NCBI GenBank assembly: GCA_900542185.1
Contig: UQMZ01000017.1
Coordinates: 4,483-68,482, forward strand
Origin: an uncultured Bacteroidales bacterium
GTDB lineage: Bacteria; Bacteroidota; Bacteroidia; Bacteroidales; Muribaculaceae
Length of the DNA: 64,000 nucleotides
Reading direction: 5' to 3'
Made by a program: the position numbers and the translations under genes. The notes beneath the pieces are model-generated. The model was given only the letters and a program-made list of their open reading frames with translations, was not told the DNA's origin and searched no databases. Positions 8,149 to 16,080 of the stretch are shown here, in pieces (the first letter of the stretch is position 1; each line of letters opens with the position of its first letter).

Positions 8149-8868
8149 ATGGGAAGAGCATTTGAATACCGCAAAGCGCGCAAGCTGAAACGCTGGGGCA
8201 ACATGAGCCGCACCTTCACGCGCATAGGCAAGGAAATCACCATCGCCGCCAAGGCCGGAGGACCGGATCCGAACATGAACCCGCGTCTGCGCGTGCTGAT
8301 GCAGAACGCCAAGGCCGCCAACATGCCCAAGGACACTGTGGAGCGCGCCATCAAGAAAGCCACCGACAAGGACGCCGGCGACTACAAGGAGATAGTTTAC
8401 GAAGGATACGGACCGCACGGTATCGCCATCGTGGTGGAGACAGCCACCGACAACAACCAGCGCACCGTGGCCAACGTGCGCAGCTACTTCAACAAGCATG
8501 GCGGCAACCTCGGCACCCAGGGCAGCCTCTCGTTCCTGTTCGACCACAAGAGCGTGTTCCACATCAAACCCGGCGACGTGGCACAGGATGAGTTCGAACT
8601 CGACCTGATGGACTACGAGGCCGAACTGGAGACCGACGACGAAGGCGAGGAGTGGATCGTTTACGGCGCCTTCGACCAGTTCGCCAACATCCAGAAATTC
8701 CTGGAGGAGAAAGGCCTGGAAATCGTATCGGCCGAGTTCGAGCGCATCCCCACCGACTACAAGGAGGTGACCCCCGAACAGCGCGAGGCAATCGAGAAGC
8801 TGCTGGAGCGTTTCGAGGACGACGAGGACGTGCAGAACGTGTTCCACAACATGAAGGAGGAAGACTGA
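8149..8868 (+). CDS. YebC/PmpR family regulatory protein
   Basis: This 239-residue protein belongs to the YebC/TACO1 family: MGRAFEYRKARKLKRWGNMSRTFTRIGKEI at the N-terminus, then NPRLRVLMQNAKAANMPKDTVERAIKKA, the YEGYGPHGIAIVVE motif and GGNLGTQGSLSFLF. These cytoplasmic three-domain proteins are annotated as DNA-binding regulators, and several act on translation at difficult peptide stretches. The sequence does not tell which applies here. It lies 34 bp after pheT, likely co-transcribed, and is followed by a strong terminator, so pheT-yebC is a two-gene unit. The acidic C-terminus (RFEDDEDVQNVFHNMKEED) is normal for the family. Confidence 0.93.
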   Translation: MGRAFEYRKARKLKRWGNMSRTFTRIGKEITIAAKAGGPDPNMNPRLRVLMQNAKAANMPKDTVERAIKKATDKDAGDYKEIVYEGYGPHGIAIVVETATDNNQRTVANVRSYFNKHGGNLGTQGSLSFLFDHKSVFHIKPGDVAQDEFELDLMDYEAELETDDEGEEWIVYGAFDQFANIQKFLEEKGLEIVSAEFERIPTDYKEVTPEQREAIEKLLERFEDDEDVQNVFHNMKEED

Positions 8869-8889
8869 TTCTCCAATCAACCATCACAA

Positions 8890-8922
8890 GCGGACGGAGC
8901 CTAAGGTTTCGTCCGTTTTTTT
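8890..8922 (+). terminator. Rho-independent terminator after yebC
   Basis: CGGACGGAGCC at 8891-8901 pairs with GGTTTCGTCCG at 8905-8915 through two G-U pairs, followed by seven T residues. Confidence 0.85.
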
Positions 8923-8990
8923 GCACTAATTTCACACTTGTTGACGAACCAATGCCGAGCGTTGTAAGTTATAGAAATAGACGGGTTGGA

Positions 8991-9114
8991 AAGGTTACGA
9001 ATCATTGACTCGATCAGAATCATTGAAGTTGTCCCGACAGCTTCATTATAAACATCACCTTTTCGTAACCTTGATGTTGCGGGAGAGAGGGAGCGATCCT
9101 GATCTCCCGCTTTT
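8991..9114 (+). ncRNA. Candidate structured small RNA with its own terminator
   Basis: AAGGTTACGAA at 8991-9001 has an exact complement TTCGTAACCTT at 9062-9072. Inside it, GAAGTTGT at 9025-9032 pairs with ACAGCTTC at 9037-9044 around a CCCG loop, and ATCATTGA is repeated at 9001 and 9019. Downstream, GCGGGAGA at 9079-9086 pairs with TCTCCCGC at 9103-9110 and is followed by TTTTC, as in a terminator. No convincing protein frame fits: a 66-codon ORF at 9005-9205 runs through the hairpins and through short repeats. No clear promoter was seen upstream. The 398-bp gap between yebC and the glycosyltransferase otherwise holds only the yebC terminator and the next promoter. Confidence 0.35.
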
Positions 9115-9192
9115 CATGTCCATCCCACAGGAATCGGGAACATCCATCCAGCAGGAATCGGGAACGCCGATCGGGAACGCCGAAACGCAATA

Positions 9193-9224
9193 TTTCGGAA
9201 TTTGACAAAAAATTGGTAACTTTG
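9193..9224 (+). promoter_or_regulatory. Promoter of the glycosyltransferase/LAB_N pair
   Basis: TAACTTTG at 9217-9224 fits the -7 consensus. TTTC at 9193-9196 lies 20 bp upstream, one base off the -33 TTTG. The predicted start is near 9231, giving a leader of about 36 nt. Confidence 0.55.
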
Positions 9225-9266
9225 CGGATTGGAAGCCGATAGGACAGCTTTGCAAACATTGAATCT

Positions 9267-10013
9267 ATGAACAGGACATCAGAATACGAGTTGACGATAG
9301 TAGTGCCGGTCTATAACGAAGAGGACAACATGGAGCGGCTTGAGAAGGAGCTGTCGGCGTTCCTGCCGAAAGCCGCCGTAAAGAGCTGCGTGCTTTTCGT
9401 GAACGACGGCTCGAAGGACAGCAGCCTTGAGAAAATCAAGGCCATCTGCGAGCGTCAGCCCGATTTCTACTATATCAGCAGCAGTGCCAACCACGGGCTG
9501 AGCACTGCCATCAAGGCCGCCATAGACATGACCGAGAGCCGGCTGATAGGCTACATCGACGCCGACCTGCAGACCAATCCCGAGGACTTCAACAAGCTGT
9601 TGGCCAAATCGGGCGAATATCAGCTTGTGGCCGGCATCCGCGCCAACCGCAAGGACTCGGCGTTCAAGAACCTGCAGTCTAAGATAGCCAACGGCTTCCG
9701 CCGCAAGATGACCGGCGACACGGCCACCGACACCGGTTGCCCGCTGAAGGTGATGTGGACCGATTATGCGAAGCAGCTTCCCTTCTTCGACGGCATGCAC
9801 CGCTTCCTGCCCGCGCTGATGATATTGGTGGACGGCAAGTTCTGCGAGATGCCCGTGCAGCATTTCCCCCGCATCGCCGGAGTGTCGAAGTATCACCTCT
9901 ACAACCGTCTGGTGTCGCCCTTCATGGACTGCTTCGCCTACCGCTGGATGAAGAAGCGCTTCATCCGCTATGACATAGACCAGACCAACACCGGCTTAAA
10001 CATCGTTCCTTAG
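9267..10013 (+). CDS. Family 2 glycosyltransferase (polyprenyl-phosphate type)
   Basis: This 248-residue GT-A enzyme transfers a sugar from a nucleotide donor, in this subgroup typically to a polyprenyl phosphate on the cytoplasmic face of the inner membrane. It has the opening motif TIVVPVYNEEDN, the VNDGSKDSS nucleotide-binding stretch, and YIDADLQ with Asp98 and Asp100 as the metal-binding DxD-like pair. The GDTATDTGCPLKVM segment and the arginine-rich C-terminus match DPM1/GtrB-like proteins. No transmembrane helices are appended, unlike GtrB. The stop is separated by one base from the ATG of the next gene, so the two are translationally linked. Partner and sugar are unknown. Confidence 0.82.
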   Translation: MNRTSEYELTIVVPVYNEEDNMERLEKELSAFLPKAAVKSCVLFVNDGSKDSSLEKIKAICERQPDFYYISSSANHGLSTAIKAAIDMTESRLIGYIDADLQTNPEDFNKLLAKSGEYQLVAGIRANRKDSAFKNLQSKIANGFRRKMTGDTATDTGCPLKVMWTDYAKQLPFFDGMHRFLPALMILVDGKFCEMPVQHFPRIAGVSKYHLYNRLVSPFMDCFAYRWMKKRFIRYDIDQTNTGLNIVP

Positions 10014-10014
10014 C

Positions 10015-10686
10015 ATGAGCCTCTCGCAGTTGCTGATATACGGCATCGGGTTCCTGGCGCAGGGTTTCTTCTCGGCGCGCATCCTTGTGCAGTGGATTCT
10101 GTCGGAGAAGGCCAAGAAAGTGCTGTCACCCTCCATATTCTGGGTCCTGAGCATCTGCGGCGCATACCTGCTGTGCATCTACGGCTGGCTGCGCAACGAT
10201 TTCTCGATTGTATTAGGCCAGTTCATCAGCTACTACATATATCTGTGGAATCTGAACATGAAAGGTGTGTGGAAACGTATACACGTCATACTCCGCGTGC
10301 TGCTGCTGATCACCCCCGTCATAGCAATCTCGTATGTGGCCGGTGACGCCCAGAGGTTCATGGAGCATTTCTTTAACGTCCAGGGCATTCCGATGTGGCT
10401 CATCATCTACGGCAGCGCCGGGCAGGTGCTGTTCACGCTGCGATTCATATACCAATGGTTCGTGAGCCGCAAGGACGGCGAATCGGTGCTTCCTCCCGGC
10501 TTCTGGATCATCAGCATCATCGGCTCGTCCATCATCGTGTCGTACGGATTCATACGCCACGACCCGGTCCTGATTCTCGGCCAGTCGTTCGGCCTGATAT
10601 CCTACGTACGCAACCTCATAATCGGCCATAAAGCCGCCAAACGCGAAAAAGTAAAAGCCGAAACGCAAGAAGATCGACAACATTAA
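10015..10686 (+). CDS. Membrane protein with two LAB_N (lipid A biosynthesis N-terminal) domains
   Basis: This 223-residue protein has about six membrane helices and an internal duplication. The motif GFLAQGFFSARILVQWILSEKAKKVLSPSIFWVLSICG near residue 12 recurs as GSAGQVLFTLRFIYQWFVSRKDGESVLPPGFWIISIIG near 138. Each copy continues with an LCIYGWLRNDFSIVLGQ / IVSYGFIRHDPVLILGQ stretch. This is the LAB_N domain, found at the start of some LpxB proteins and as small stand-alone membrane proteins beside polyprenyl-phosphate glycosyltransferases. The start is one base after the GT2 stop. The pair probably handles a lipid-linked sugar, perhaps for lipid A or surface glycan modification. That role is inferred from family and context. 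Confidence 0.8.
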   Translation: MSLSQLLIYGIGFLAQGFFSARILVQWILSEKAKKVLSPSIFWVLSICGAYLLCIYGWLRNDFSIVLGQFISYYIYLWNLNMKGVWKRIHVILRVLLLITPVIAISYVAGDAQRFMEHFFNVQGIPMWLIIYGSAGQVLFTLRFIYQWFVSRKDGESVLPPGFWIISIIGSSIIVSYGFIRHDPVLILGQSFGLISYVRNLIIGHKAAKREKVKAETQEDRQH

Positions 10687-10751
10687 GGCACGGTCAATAA
10701 AGCATTTACGACGGGGCGCAATGTTAAAAATTTAATTTTTTTGTATAAAAT

Positions 10752-10783
10752 TTTGTTACAACCGGAATTTTTGCTTACCTTTG
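10752..10783 (+). promoter_or_regulatory. Promoter of the secreted protein at 10924
   Basis: TTTG at 10752-10755, 20-bp spacer, TACCTTTG at 10776-10783: a full match to the Bacteroidota consensus. It predicts a leader of about 134 nt in which I see no recognisable riboswitch. Confidence 0.75.
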
Positions 10784-10923
10784 GGCGTTGAAACCAATGC
10801 TAAAGGCAGGCGCAATATCAGTTACCCGGTTCTCAGGCAAGAAGTAACAACATAACGCTTAGTAATTTACATGCCACGGGCGACTATGGCATACCGATGC
10901 TTTTTTAACTAACACAATAACGC

Positions 10924-12696
10924 ATGAAACAAACATTACTACTTGGCGCAGCCGTATTGATGACTGCACAGTACATGAACGGTGAACTGACACCCACCAA
11001 GATGGAGGACGCACAGTTCACGTGCATCTCCGCCGACGGCAAGATGGCAGGCTCCGACCTCATGGGACGGATCACATTGGTAAATCCTCAGAACGGCAAG
11101 GTTCTGTACAGCTACCCGGAGACGGTGGACGACATGACCGCCTATACCCTGAGCAATGGCAACGGTCAGGGCATCTCGGACACAGGTGTGGTTCTGTGCA
11201 CACGAAATGACAACGACGTGTGCTGGTGGAAAGCCGGCGAGTTTCACTCTCTTGTACCCCTTGTCACCGATGATGCGGTCACTAACGGAGTTAACGGCAT
11301 CACACCCGATGGTCTGACCATCTGCGGTCATTGCGGCCTCAAACCCATGTCGACCGACGACAGCCTCACCCCTATGTCCGTGCCTGTGATATACAAGCTC
11401 AAAAGCGACGGCACGTACACCGAAGCCATACAGCTTCCCTATCCCGAGAGAGATTTCACGGGCCGTGTACCCCAGTATGTGATAGCCACGAACATTTCGA
11501 ATGACGGCCGCGTCATCGCGGGTCAGGTTCTGGATTCCTCGGGAGCCATGCCGCAGCCGATTCTGTGGAAACTGAACAGCAACAACGTCTGGACCTACGA
11601 GACATTAGGCATCGACCAGCTCAACCCGGACCATGTAGTGTTCCCGCCGTTCCCCGACATCGAGCCCAAAATGCCTCAGGCAGAGAATTTCATGAGCCCA
11701 GAGGGATTAGCGGATTACAACGAGGCTTATCAGGCCTGGGCAGCAAGCGGATACACCGGTGAAATGCCGGAATACACCGACTATATGACGGATGAGGAAC
11801 TTGCCGCCTACAATGCCGCAATGGCCAAGTACAATGAGGAAATGGCGGTATACCAGCCTCTGGCAGACGCTTTCAACGAGGTATGGTATTCCTTCCTGGA
11901 CTCGGGCAAGGGCACGATTTTCGAATTCAATTCCACTTCACTGAGTCCCGACGGCAAGCTGTTGATGCAGATGGAGCAGAAGGAGATTCCGACCGATGAC
12001 CCGATGTCCTGGTTCCCCACCGTCACCAAGTACGGCACTGCCGTGTTCAATCTGGAGAACGGGAAGTACAAATCGTATGGGGTGGGCCAGAACAGCCAGC
12101 CGTCGCGGATTATGGCCGACGGCACCGTCATAGGTTCGGTGCAGGACGAAATGCTGGGCACACGCCGCGCCACCATCTACAAACCCGCCGACTGGGCTAC
12201 TGACAATGCCCCCGAATTCGGCTGGCTTGACGAGTATGTCAAGACCAAGAACTCCGAGATATACGACTGGATGAAGGCCAACATGTGCGCGGATTTCGAA
12301 GTAGAAGACTGGGATGGAAATGTCACTACCTATAAAAACGTATGGTTCACCGGCTTCCCATTGGCCACTCCCGACATGAACACCATCATCTCCACACAGG
12401 AGAACACGTTCGACTGGAGCACGGAGGCAATGGCATTCGGATTCTGCATGCCGTTCCAGGAGACATCGGGCATCCGTGACGTGGCCGGCGAGGGCAACAT
12501 GACCGTCAAGGCACAGCGAGGCGGCATGATCGAGCTGCAGGGCGTCCGGGACGTTAAGGTCTATGACGCACAGGGCCGTCTCGTTTACGACGCCGAGAAC
12601 GTCAACGGTTCGGTCAGCACTGGCCTGAAAGGTGTCTGCATAGTACGCGCCACGGGCATGGACGGCGACGTCAAGACCATTAAGGTGAATTTCTGA
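10924..12696 (+). CDS. Secreted protein with propeller-like repeats and sorting-signal-like C-terminus
   Basis: A 590-residue protein that I cannot place in a named family. An N-terminal export signal covers about residues 1-20 (KQTLLLGAAVLMTAQ). The body has repeated ISxDGK.. / SxDGRVIAG.. / SPDGKLL motifs at about 35, 192 and 340, reminiscent of beta-propeller (HAF/WD-like) blades. A Tyr/Ala/Met-rich helical insertion lies at about 255-320 (repeated EEMAVY, YNEAYQAW). The last 75 residues (VKVYDAQGRLVYD, then GVCIVRATG..KTIKVNF) resemble type A C-terminal sorting domains used by the type IX secretion system, so it may be exported to the surface. It has its own promoter and terminator, hence is monocistronic. 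Confidence 0.7.
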   Translation: MKQTLLLGAAVLMTAQYMNGELTPTKMEDAQFTCISADGKMAGSDLMGRITLVNPQNGKVLYSYPETVDDMTAYTLSNGNGQGISDTGVVLCTRNDNDVCWWKAGEFHSLVPLVTDDAVTNGVNGITPDGLTICGHCGLKPMSTDDSLTPMSVPVIYKLKSDGTYTEAIQLPYPERDFTGRVPQYVIATNISNDGRVIAGQVLDSSGAMPQPILWKLNSNNVWTYETLGIDQLNPDHVVFPPFPDIEPKMPQAENFMSPEGLADYNEAYQAWAASGYTGEMPEYTDYMTDEELAAYNAAMAKYNEEMAVYQPLADAFNEVWYSFLDSGKGTIFEFNSTSLSPDGKLLMQMEQKEIPTDDPMSWFPTVTKYGTAVFNLENGKYKSYGVGQNSQPSRIMADGTVIGSVQDEMLGTRRATIYKPADWATDNAPEFGWLDEYVKTKNSEIYDWMKANMCADFEVEDWDGNVTTYKNVWFTGFPLATPDMNTIISTQENTFDWSTEAMAFGFCMPFQETSGIRDVAGEGNMTVKAQRGGMIELQGVRDVKVYDAQGRLVYDAENVNGSVSTGLKGVCIVRATGMDGDVKTIKVNF

Positions 12697-12724
12697 TTCG
12701 ATTCGAACTAATCAGACATAACTG

Positions 12725-12766
12725 GGATGCGCCGGGCGTAAGGATTCCGGCGCATCCTTTTCTTTT
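12725..12766 (+). terminator. Rho-independent terminator
   Basis: GGATGCGCCGG at 12725-12735 pairs exactly with CCGGCGCATCC at 12747-12757 and is followed by TTTTCTTTTT. It ends the gene at 10924-12696. Confidence 0.85.
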
Positions 12767-12829
12767 TACATGAAAACAGCTCCAAGGGAGGTCCGGAATA
12801 TGTTGAAAAACACTGAAACACCGCACATT

Positions 12830-12861
12830 TTTGGTAAATTGACAAAAAAATTGTAATTTTG
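12830..12861 (+). promoter_or_regulatory. Promoter for tRNA-Arg and possibly yceD-rpmF-fabH
   Basis: TTTG at 12830-12833, 20 bp, TAATTTTG at 12854-12861 is a full consensus match located 62 bp before the tRNA. No terminator is visible between the tRNA and yceD, so read-through is possible. Confidence 0.7.
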
Positions 12862-12923
12862 CAGTTGCTATTTGCATAAGGGCGCCTCGGAGCAACGCAA
12901 ATCAGCATCAAGATGGAATACAA

Positions 12924-12995
12924 GCCTCTGTAGTTCAACGGATAGAATAGAAGTTTCCTAAACTTTAGATAGGGGTTCGATTCCCCTCGGAGGTA
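12924..12995 (+). tRNA. tRNA-Arg (anticodon CCT)
   Basis: A 72-nt cloverleaf: acceptor GCCTCTG with CGGAGGT (one G-T pair), D arm GTTC..GAAT, anticodon stem GAAGT/ACTTT with loop TTCCTAA and anticodon CCT at 12957-12959, T arm with TTCGATT loop, and discriminator A. It reads the AGG arginine codon. CCA is not encoded. It lies 34 bp before the yceD start. Confidence 0.93.
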
Positions 12996-13029
12996 CCCGA
13001 TATAAACAGGACCAAGAATCGACGACAGC

Positions 13030-13569
13030 GTGGGAAAGTTTAGCGCATACAAGGTTGATCTCGCCGGCAAGGCCGACGGGCACTACGAGCAGGATTTCGT
13101 AATCGACAAGGCGTTCTTCGAGAATATGGAGAACAACGACATCCTGTGGTCGGACGTTCATGTCCATCTGGACATGGACAAGCGCAACGACGCATATCAT
13201 TGCGTGTTCCACTGCAAGGGAAAGCTTCAGATACCGTGCGACCGCTGCCTCGACCCTATGGACCACGAGGTCGACACAGAGTATAAGGTAACCGTTAAAT
13301 ACGGCGACGACTTCGACGACGGCGCCGACAACCTGCTGGTGATACCCTACAGCAACAAGTACCTGAACGTGGCGTACATGCTGTACGACACCATAGTGCT
13401 GACCATCCCCATCCGCCATGTGCACGCCCCCGGCAAGTGCAACCGCGCCATGCTGGACGCCCTGCGCAAGCACCGCGGCGCCGGCGCCGACGACACCGAC
13501 GACGAGGAGGTGGAGGAAGTGCGCGACCAGGCACGAAGCGAGGCCGAAGCCGATATGAACGAAGACTGA
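13030..13569 (+). CDS. YceD family (DUF177) protein
   Basis: A 179-residue acidic protein of the YceD/DUF177 family, which is linked with 23S rRNA or ribosome assembly in other bacteria and nearly always encoded just before rpmF, as here (48 bp). It has the paired cysteines IPCDRCLDPM near residue 76 and the conserved HVHAPGKCN motif near 136, with an acidic tail. The start is a GTG at 13030 giving MGKFSAYKVDL, the family's usual N-terminus. No ATG alternative preserves it. Confidence 0.88.
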   Translation: MGKFSAYKVDLAGKADGHYEQDFVIDKAFFENMENNDILWSDVHVHLDMDKRNDAYHCVFHCKGKLQIPCDRCLDPMDHEVDTEYKVTVKYGDDFDDGADNLLVIPYSNKYLNVAYMLYDTIVLTIPIRHVHAPGKCNRAMLDALRKHRGAGADDTDDEEVEEVRDQARSEAEADMNED

Positions 13570-13617
13570 CCCCCTCCCCTCACGATTAGATAACATAATA
13601 AAAAACTAAATAGAACA

Positions 13618-13791
13618 ATGGCACATCCTAAACGCAGACAATCGCATACCCGTACGGCGAAACGCCGCACCCACGACAAGGCATTGATCCCCACCATCGC
13701 ACTGTGTCCCAACTGTGGCGCATGGCACGTGTTCCACACTATATGCCCCGAGTGCGGATATTACCGCGGCCGTCAGATCATCGAGAAATAA
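13618..13791 (+). CDS. rpmF: 50S ribosomal protein L32
   Basis: This 57-residue protein starts MAHPKRRQSHTRTAKRRTHD, which is typical for L32. Zinc-binding pairs follow at Cys30/Cys33 (CPNCG) and Cys43/Cys46 (CPECG), then a YYRGRQIIEK end. It is the C+ zinc-containing form. It sits between yceD and fabH, an arrangement conserved in many bacteria that couples ribosome and fatty-acid genes. The reading frame is short and easily missed. Confidence 0.96.
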   Translation: MAHPKRRQSHTRTAKRRTHDKALIPTIALCPNCGAWHVFHTICPECGYYRGRQIIEK

Positions 13792-13847
13792 TTCCTCTCC
13801 CAACGGCAACACACCTCAAAGCATAAAGCAGAAACCCAGACAGAGAC

Positions 13848-14846
13848 ATGACACACGCAAAGATCAGCGGCATAGCATCGTATGTACCTGAGGACATACT
13901 CGACAACGAGATGTTGTCGAAAATGGTGGATACCAACGACGAGTGGATCACCACCCGCGTGGGCATCAAGCAGCGTCGCATCCTTAAGGACGAAACCAAA
14001 GGCTCGAGCTATATGGGCACCGAAGCCGTCAGGAAACTGTTGGCACGTACCGGCGCTCAACCCGAAGACATCGAATTGCTGATATGCGCCACCTCCAATC
14101 CGGACTACCGTTTCCCATCGACAGGATCGATCATAGCGCATGACTCTGGCCTCGTGAACGCATACGCCTACGACATACAGGCCGCCTGCGCCGGATTCAT
14201 CGTCTCCATGCAGGCCGCACGCGCCTATATCCAGGCCGGCCTCTACAAGAAGGTGATAGTGGTATGCGCCGAGAAGATGTCGAGCATGACCGACTATCAG
14301 GACCGCGCCACCTGTCCGCTGTTCGGCGACGCGGCAGCCGCCGTGTTGGTGGAACCCACCGACGAGAACGTCGGCGTGATGGACGGTGAATTCCATGTGG
14401 ACGGCGAGGGCCTGCCTCACCTGCTGATGAAGGCCGGCGGTTCGGCCAAACCCGCTACCGAACAGACCGTCAGGGACCGCGAGCATTACGTTTACCAGGA
14501 AGGCCGCATCGTCTACAAGAACGCCGTGCGCGACATGCTCAGCTCGTCGCAGTCCGTAATGAAGCGCAACAACCTGTCGGTAGACGACGTGGACTGGTTC
14601 GTGCCCCATCAGGCCAACCTCCGCATCATCGAGGCCGTGGGCGGTCGCATCGAAATCCCCGAGGAGAAGACCCTGGTCAACATCCAGCATTACGGCAACA
14701 CTTCAGCCGCTTCGATACCCTTGTGTCTCGACGAATTCCGTCACAAGCTCAAGAAGGGCGACCGCATCGTGATGACCGCTTTCGGTGCAGGTTTCACATG
14801 GGGCGCGATGTATCTGGTCTGGGCATTCGATACGCCCGAGGACTGA
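13848..14846 (+). CDS. fabH: Beta-ketoacyl-ACP synthase III
   Basis: FabH condenses acetyl-CoA (or a branched starter) with malonyl-ACP to begin type II fatty-acid synthesis in the cytoplasm. The 332-residue thiolase-fold protein shows Cys114 in QAACAGF, His254 in VPHQAN and Asn284 in YGNTSAAS, the complete catalytic triad. It also has the typical GAGFTWGAMYLVW end. It follows rpmF by 56 bp and likely shares its transcript. A long hairpin follows the stop. Confidence 0.95.
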   Translation: MTHAKISGIASYVPEDILDNEMLSKMVDTNDEWITTRVGIKQRRILKDETKGSSYMGTEAVRKLLARTGAQPEDIELLICATSNPDYRFPSTGSIIAHDSGLVNAYAYDIQAACAGFIVSMQAARAYIQAGLYKKVIVVCAEKMSSMTDYQDRATCPLFGDAAAAVLVEPTDENVGVMDGEFHVDGEGLPHLLMKAGGSAKPATEQTVRDREHYVYQEGRIVYKNAVRDMLSSSQSVMKRNNLSVDDVDWFVPHQANLRIIEAVGGRIEIPEEKTLVNIQHYGNTSAASIPLCLDEFRHKLKKGDRIVMTAFGAGFTWGAMYLVWAFDTPED

Positions 14847-14879
14847 TCCGACGGAGTTCACTCTCAGCATAAGCATCAG

Positions 14880-14916
14880 GAGGGTGTGTCAAAATTACAT
14901 GTTTTGACACACCCTC
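14880..14916 (+). terminator. 15-bp perfect hairpin after fabH
   Basis: GAGGGTGTGTCAAAA at 14880-14894 is matched exactly by TTTTGACACACCCTC at 14902-14916 around a 7-nt loop. The T stretch is inside the stem rather than after it. Confidence 0.75.
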
Positions 14917-15035
14917 TATCGCATATTTTGATTCCGGCGCGCGAACCTTGCAGCCGCGCCTTGGGTTTTATCTATGAGTATGTTCCGTGACCGTGCGACC
15001 CGGAACACATCCCCGATATAAAAACCCATACGACT

Positions 15036-16028
15036 ATGAATACAGAAGAAACAACACGGGAAGAAGCCATGATCAACGCCGACGGCACTCCCGCAGCGAT
15101 AGAAGTTACGACAGAACCCGCGGCACAGACCGCCGACGTGGCCGAAGGACACCGCGCCGGTTTCGTCAACATCGTGGGCAACCCCAACGTAGGCAAATCC
15201 ACGCTGATGAACAAGCTGGTGGGCGAACGCCTCAGCATCATCACCAGTAAGGCCCAGACCACGCGCCACCGCATCATGGGCATCGTCAACACGCCGGAAT
15301 ACCAGATAGTGTATTCCGACACTCCCGGCGTGCTGAAGCCCAAGTACAAGCTGCAGCAGTCCATGCTGGAATTCTCGGAAGGCGCCCTCACGGACGCCGA
15401 CGTACTGGTATATGTGACCGATGTGGTGGAGGATCCGGAGAAGAACAAGGATTTCCTGGACCGCGTGGCCAAGGAGAAGGTACCGGTGCTGTTGGTGATC
15501 AACAAGATCGACCTGATCAAGAACCAGGCCGACCTTGAGGTCCTGGTGGACAAATGGAAGGCCCGTCTGCCAAAGGCCGAGATATTCCCCACATCGGCCA
15601 CCGAGGACTTCAACGTCAACAACCTGCAGAAACGCATCGTGGAACTGCTGCCGCCGTCGCCGCCGTTCTTCGGCAAGGACGCGCTGACCGACAAGCCGGC
15701 CCGCTTCTTCGTAACCGAAACCATCCGCGAAAAACTACTGCAGGACTACGACAAGGAAATTCCATACAGCGCCGAGGTTATTGTGGAGAAATTCGAGGAG
15801 AAGGAGAATTCAATCCACATCATGGCCGTGATATACGTGGAGCGCGACTCGCAGAAGGGCATCATCATCGGCAAGGGTGGCGCCAAGATCAAGAAGGTAG
15901 GCATCCAGGCCCGCGAGGACATAGAGAAATTCTTCGGCAAGAAGGTATATCTGGAACTTTTCGTCAAGGTGGAGAAAGACTGGCGCAACAAGGAGAAGAA
16001 GCTGCGCGAGTTCGGATATATGGAATAA
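15036..16028 (+). CDS. era: GTPase Era
   Basis: Era binds the 3' end of 16S rRNA and acts in 30S assembly. The GTPase domain has G1 GNPNVGKST at residues 48-56, the switch QTTRHR, G3 DTPG, and G4 NKIDL. The C-terminal KH RNA-binding domain has GIIIGKGGAKIKKVG near 277 and ends in a LREFGYME tail. The first 38 residues are a Thr/Ala/Glu-rich extension not found in Era of E. coli type. A start at the ATG at 15069 would shorten but not remove it, so the exact start is uncertain. der follows after 52 bp in the same direction. Confidence 0.94.
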   Translation: MNTEETTREEAMINADGTPAAIEVTTEPAAQTADVAEGHRAGFVNIVGNPNVGKSTLMNKLVGERLSIITSKAQTTRHRIMGIVNTPEYQIVYSDTPGVLKPKYKLQQSMLEFSEGALTDADVLVYVTDVVEDPEKNKDFLDRVAKEKVPVLLVINKIDLIKNQADLEVLVDKWKARLPKAEIFPTSATEDFNVNNLQKRIVELLPPSPPFFGKDALTDKPARFFVTETIREKLLQDYDKEIPYSAEVIVEKFEEKENSIHIMAVIYVERDSQKGIIIGKGGAKIKKVGIQAREDIEKFFGKKVYLELFVKVEKDWRNKEKKLREFGYME

Positions 16029-16080
16029 TGCGACTCTTAAGGAGTGTATTTCACAAGGACTGTAACTCACAAGGATTACG

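Noticed and set aside
9005..9205. 66-codon ORF in the gap after yebC
   Set aside because: It runs through two hairpins and a terminator-like structure and through short repeats. No ribosome binding site and no protein-like composition.
10784..10923. Riboswitch in the leader of the secreted protein gene at 10924
   Set aside because: The leader is about 134 nt but shows no conserved riboswitch core that I recognise and no terminator/antiterminator pair.
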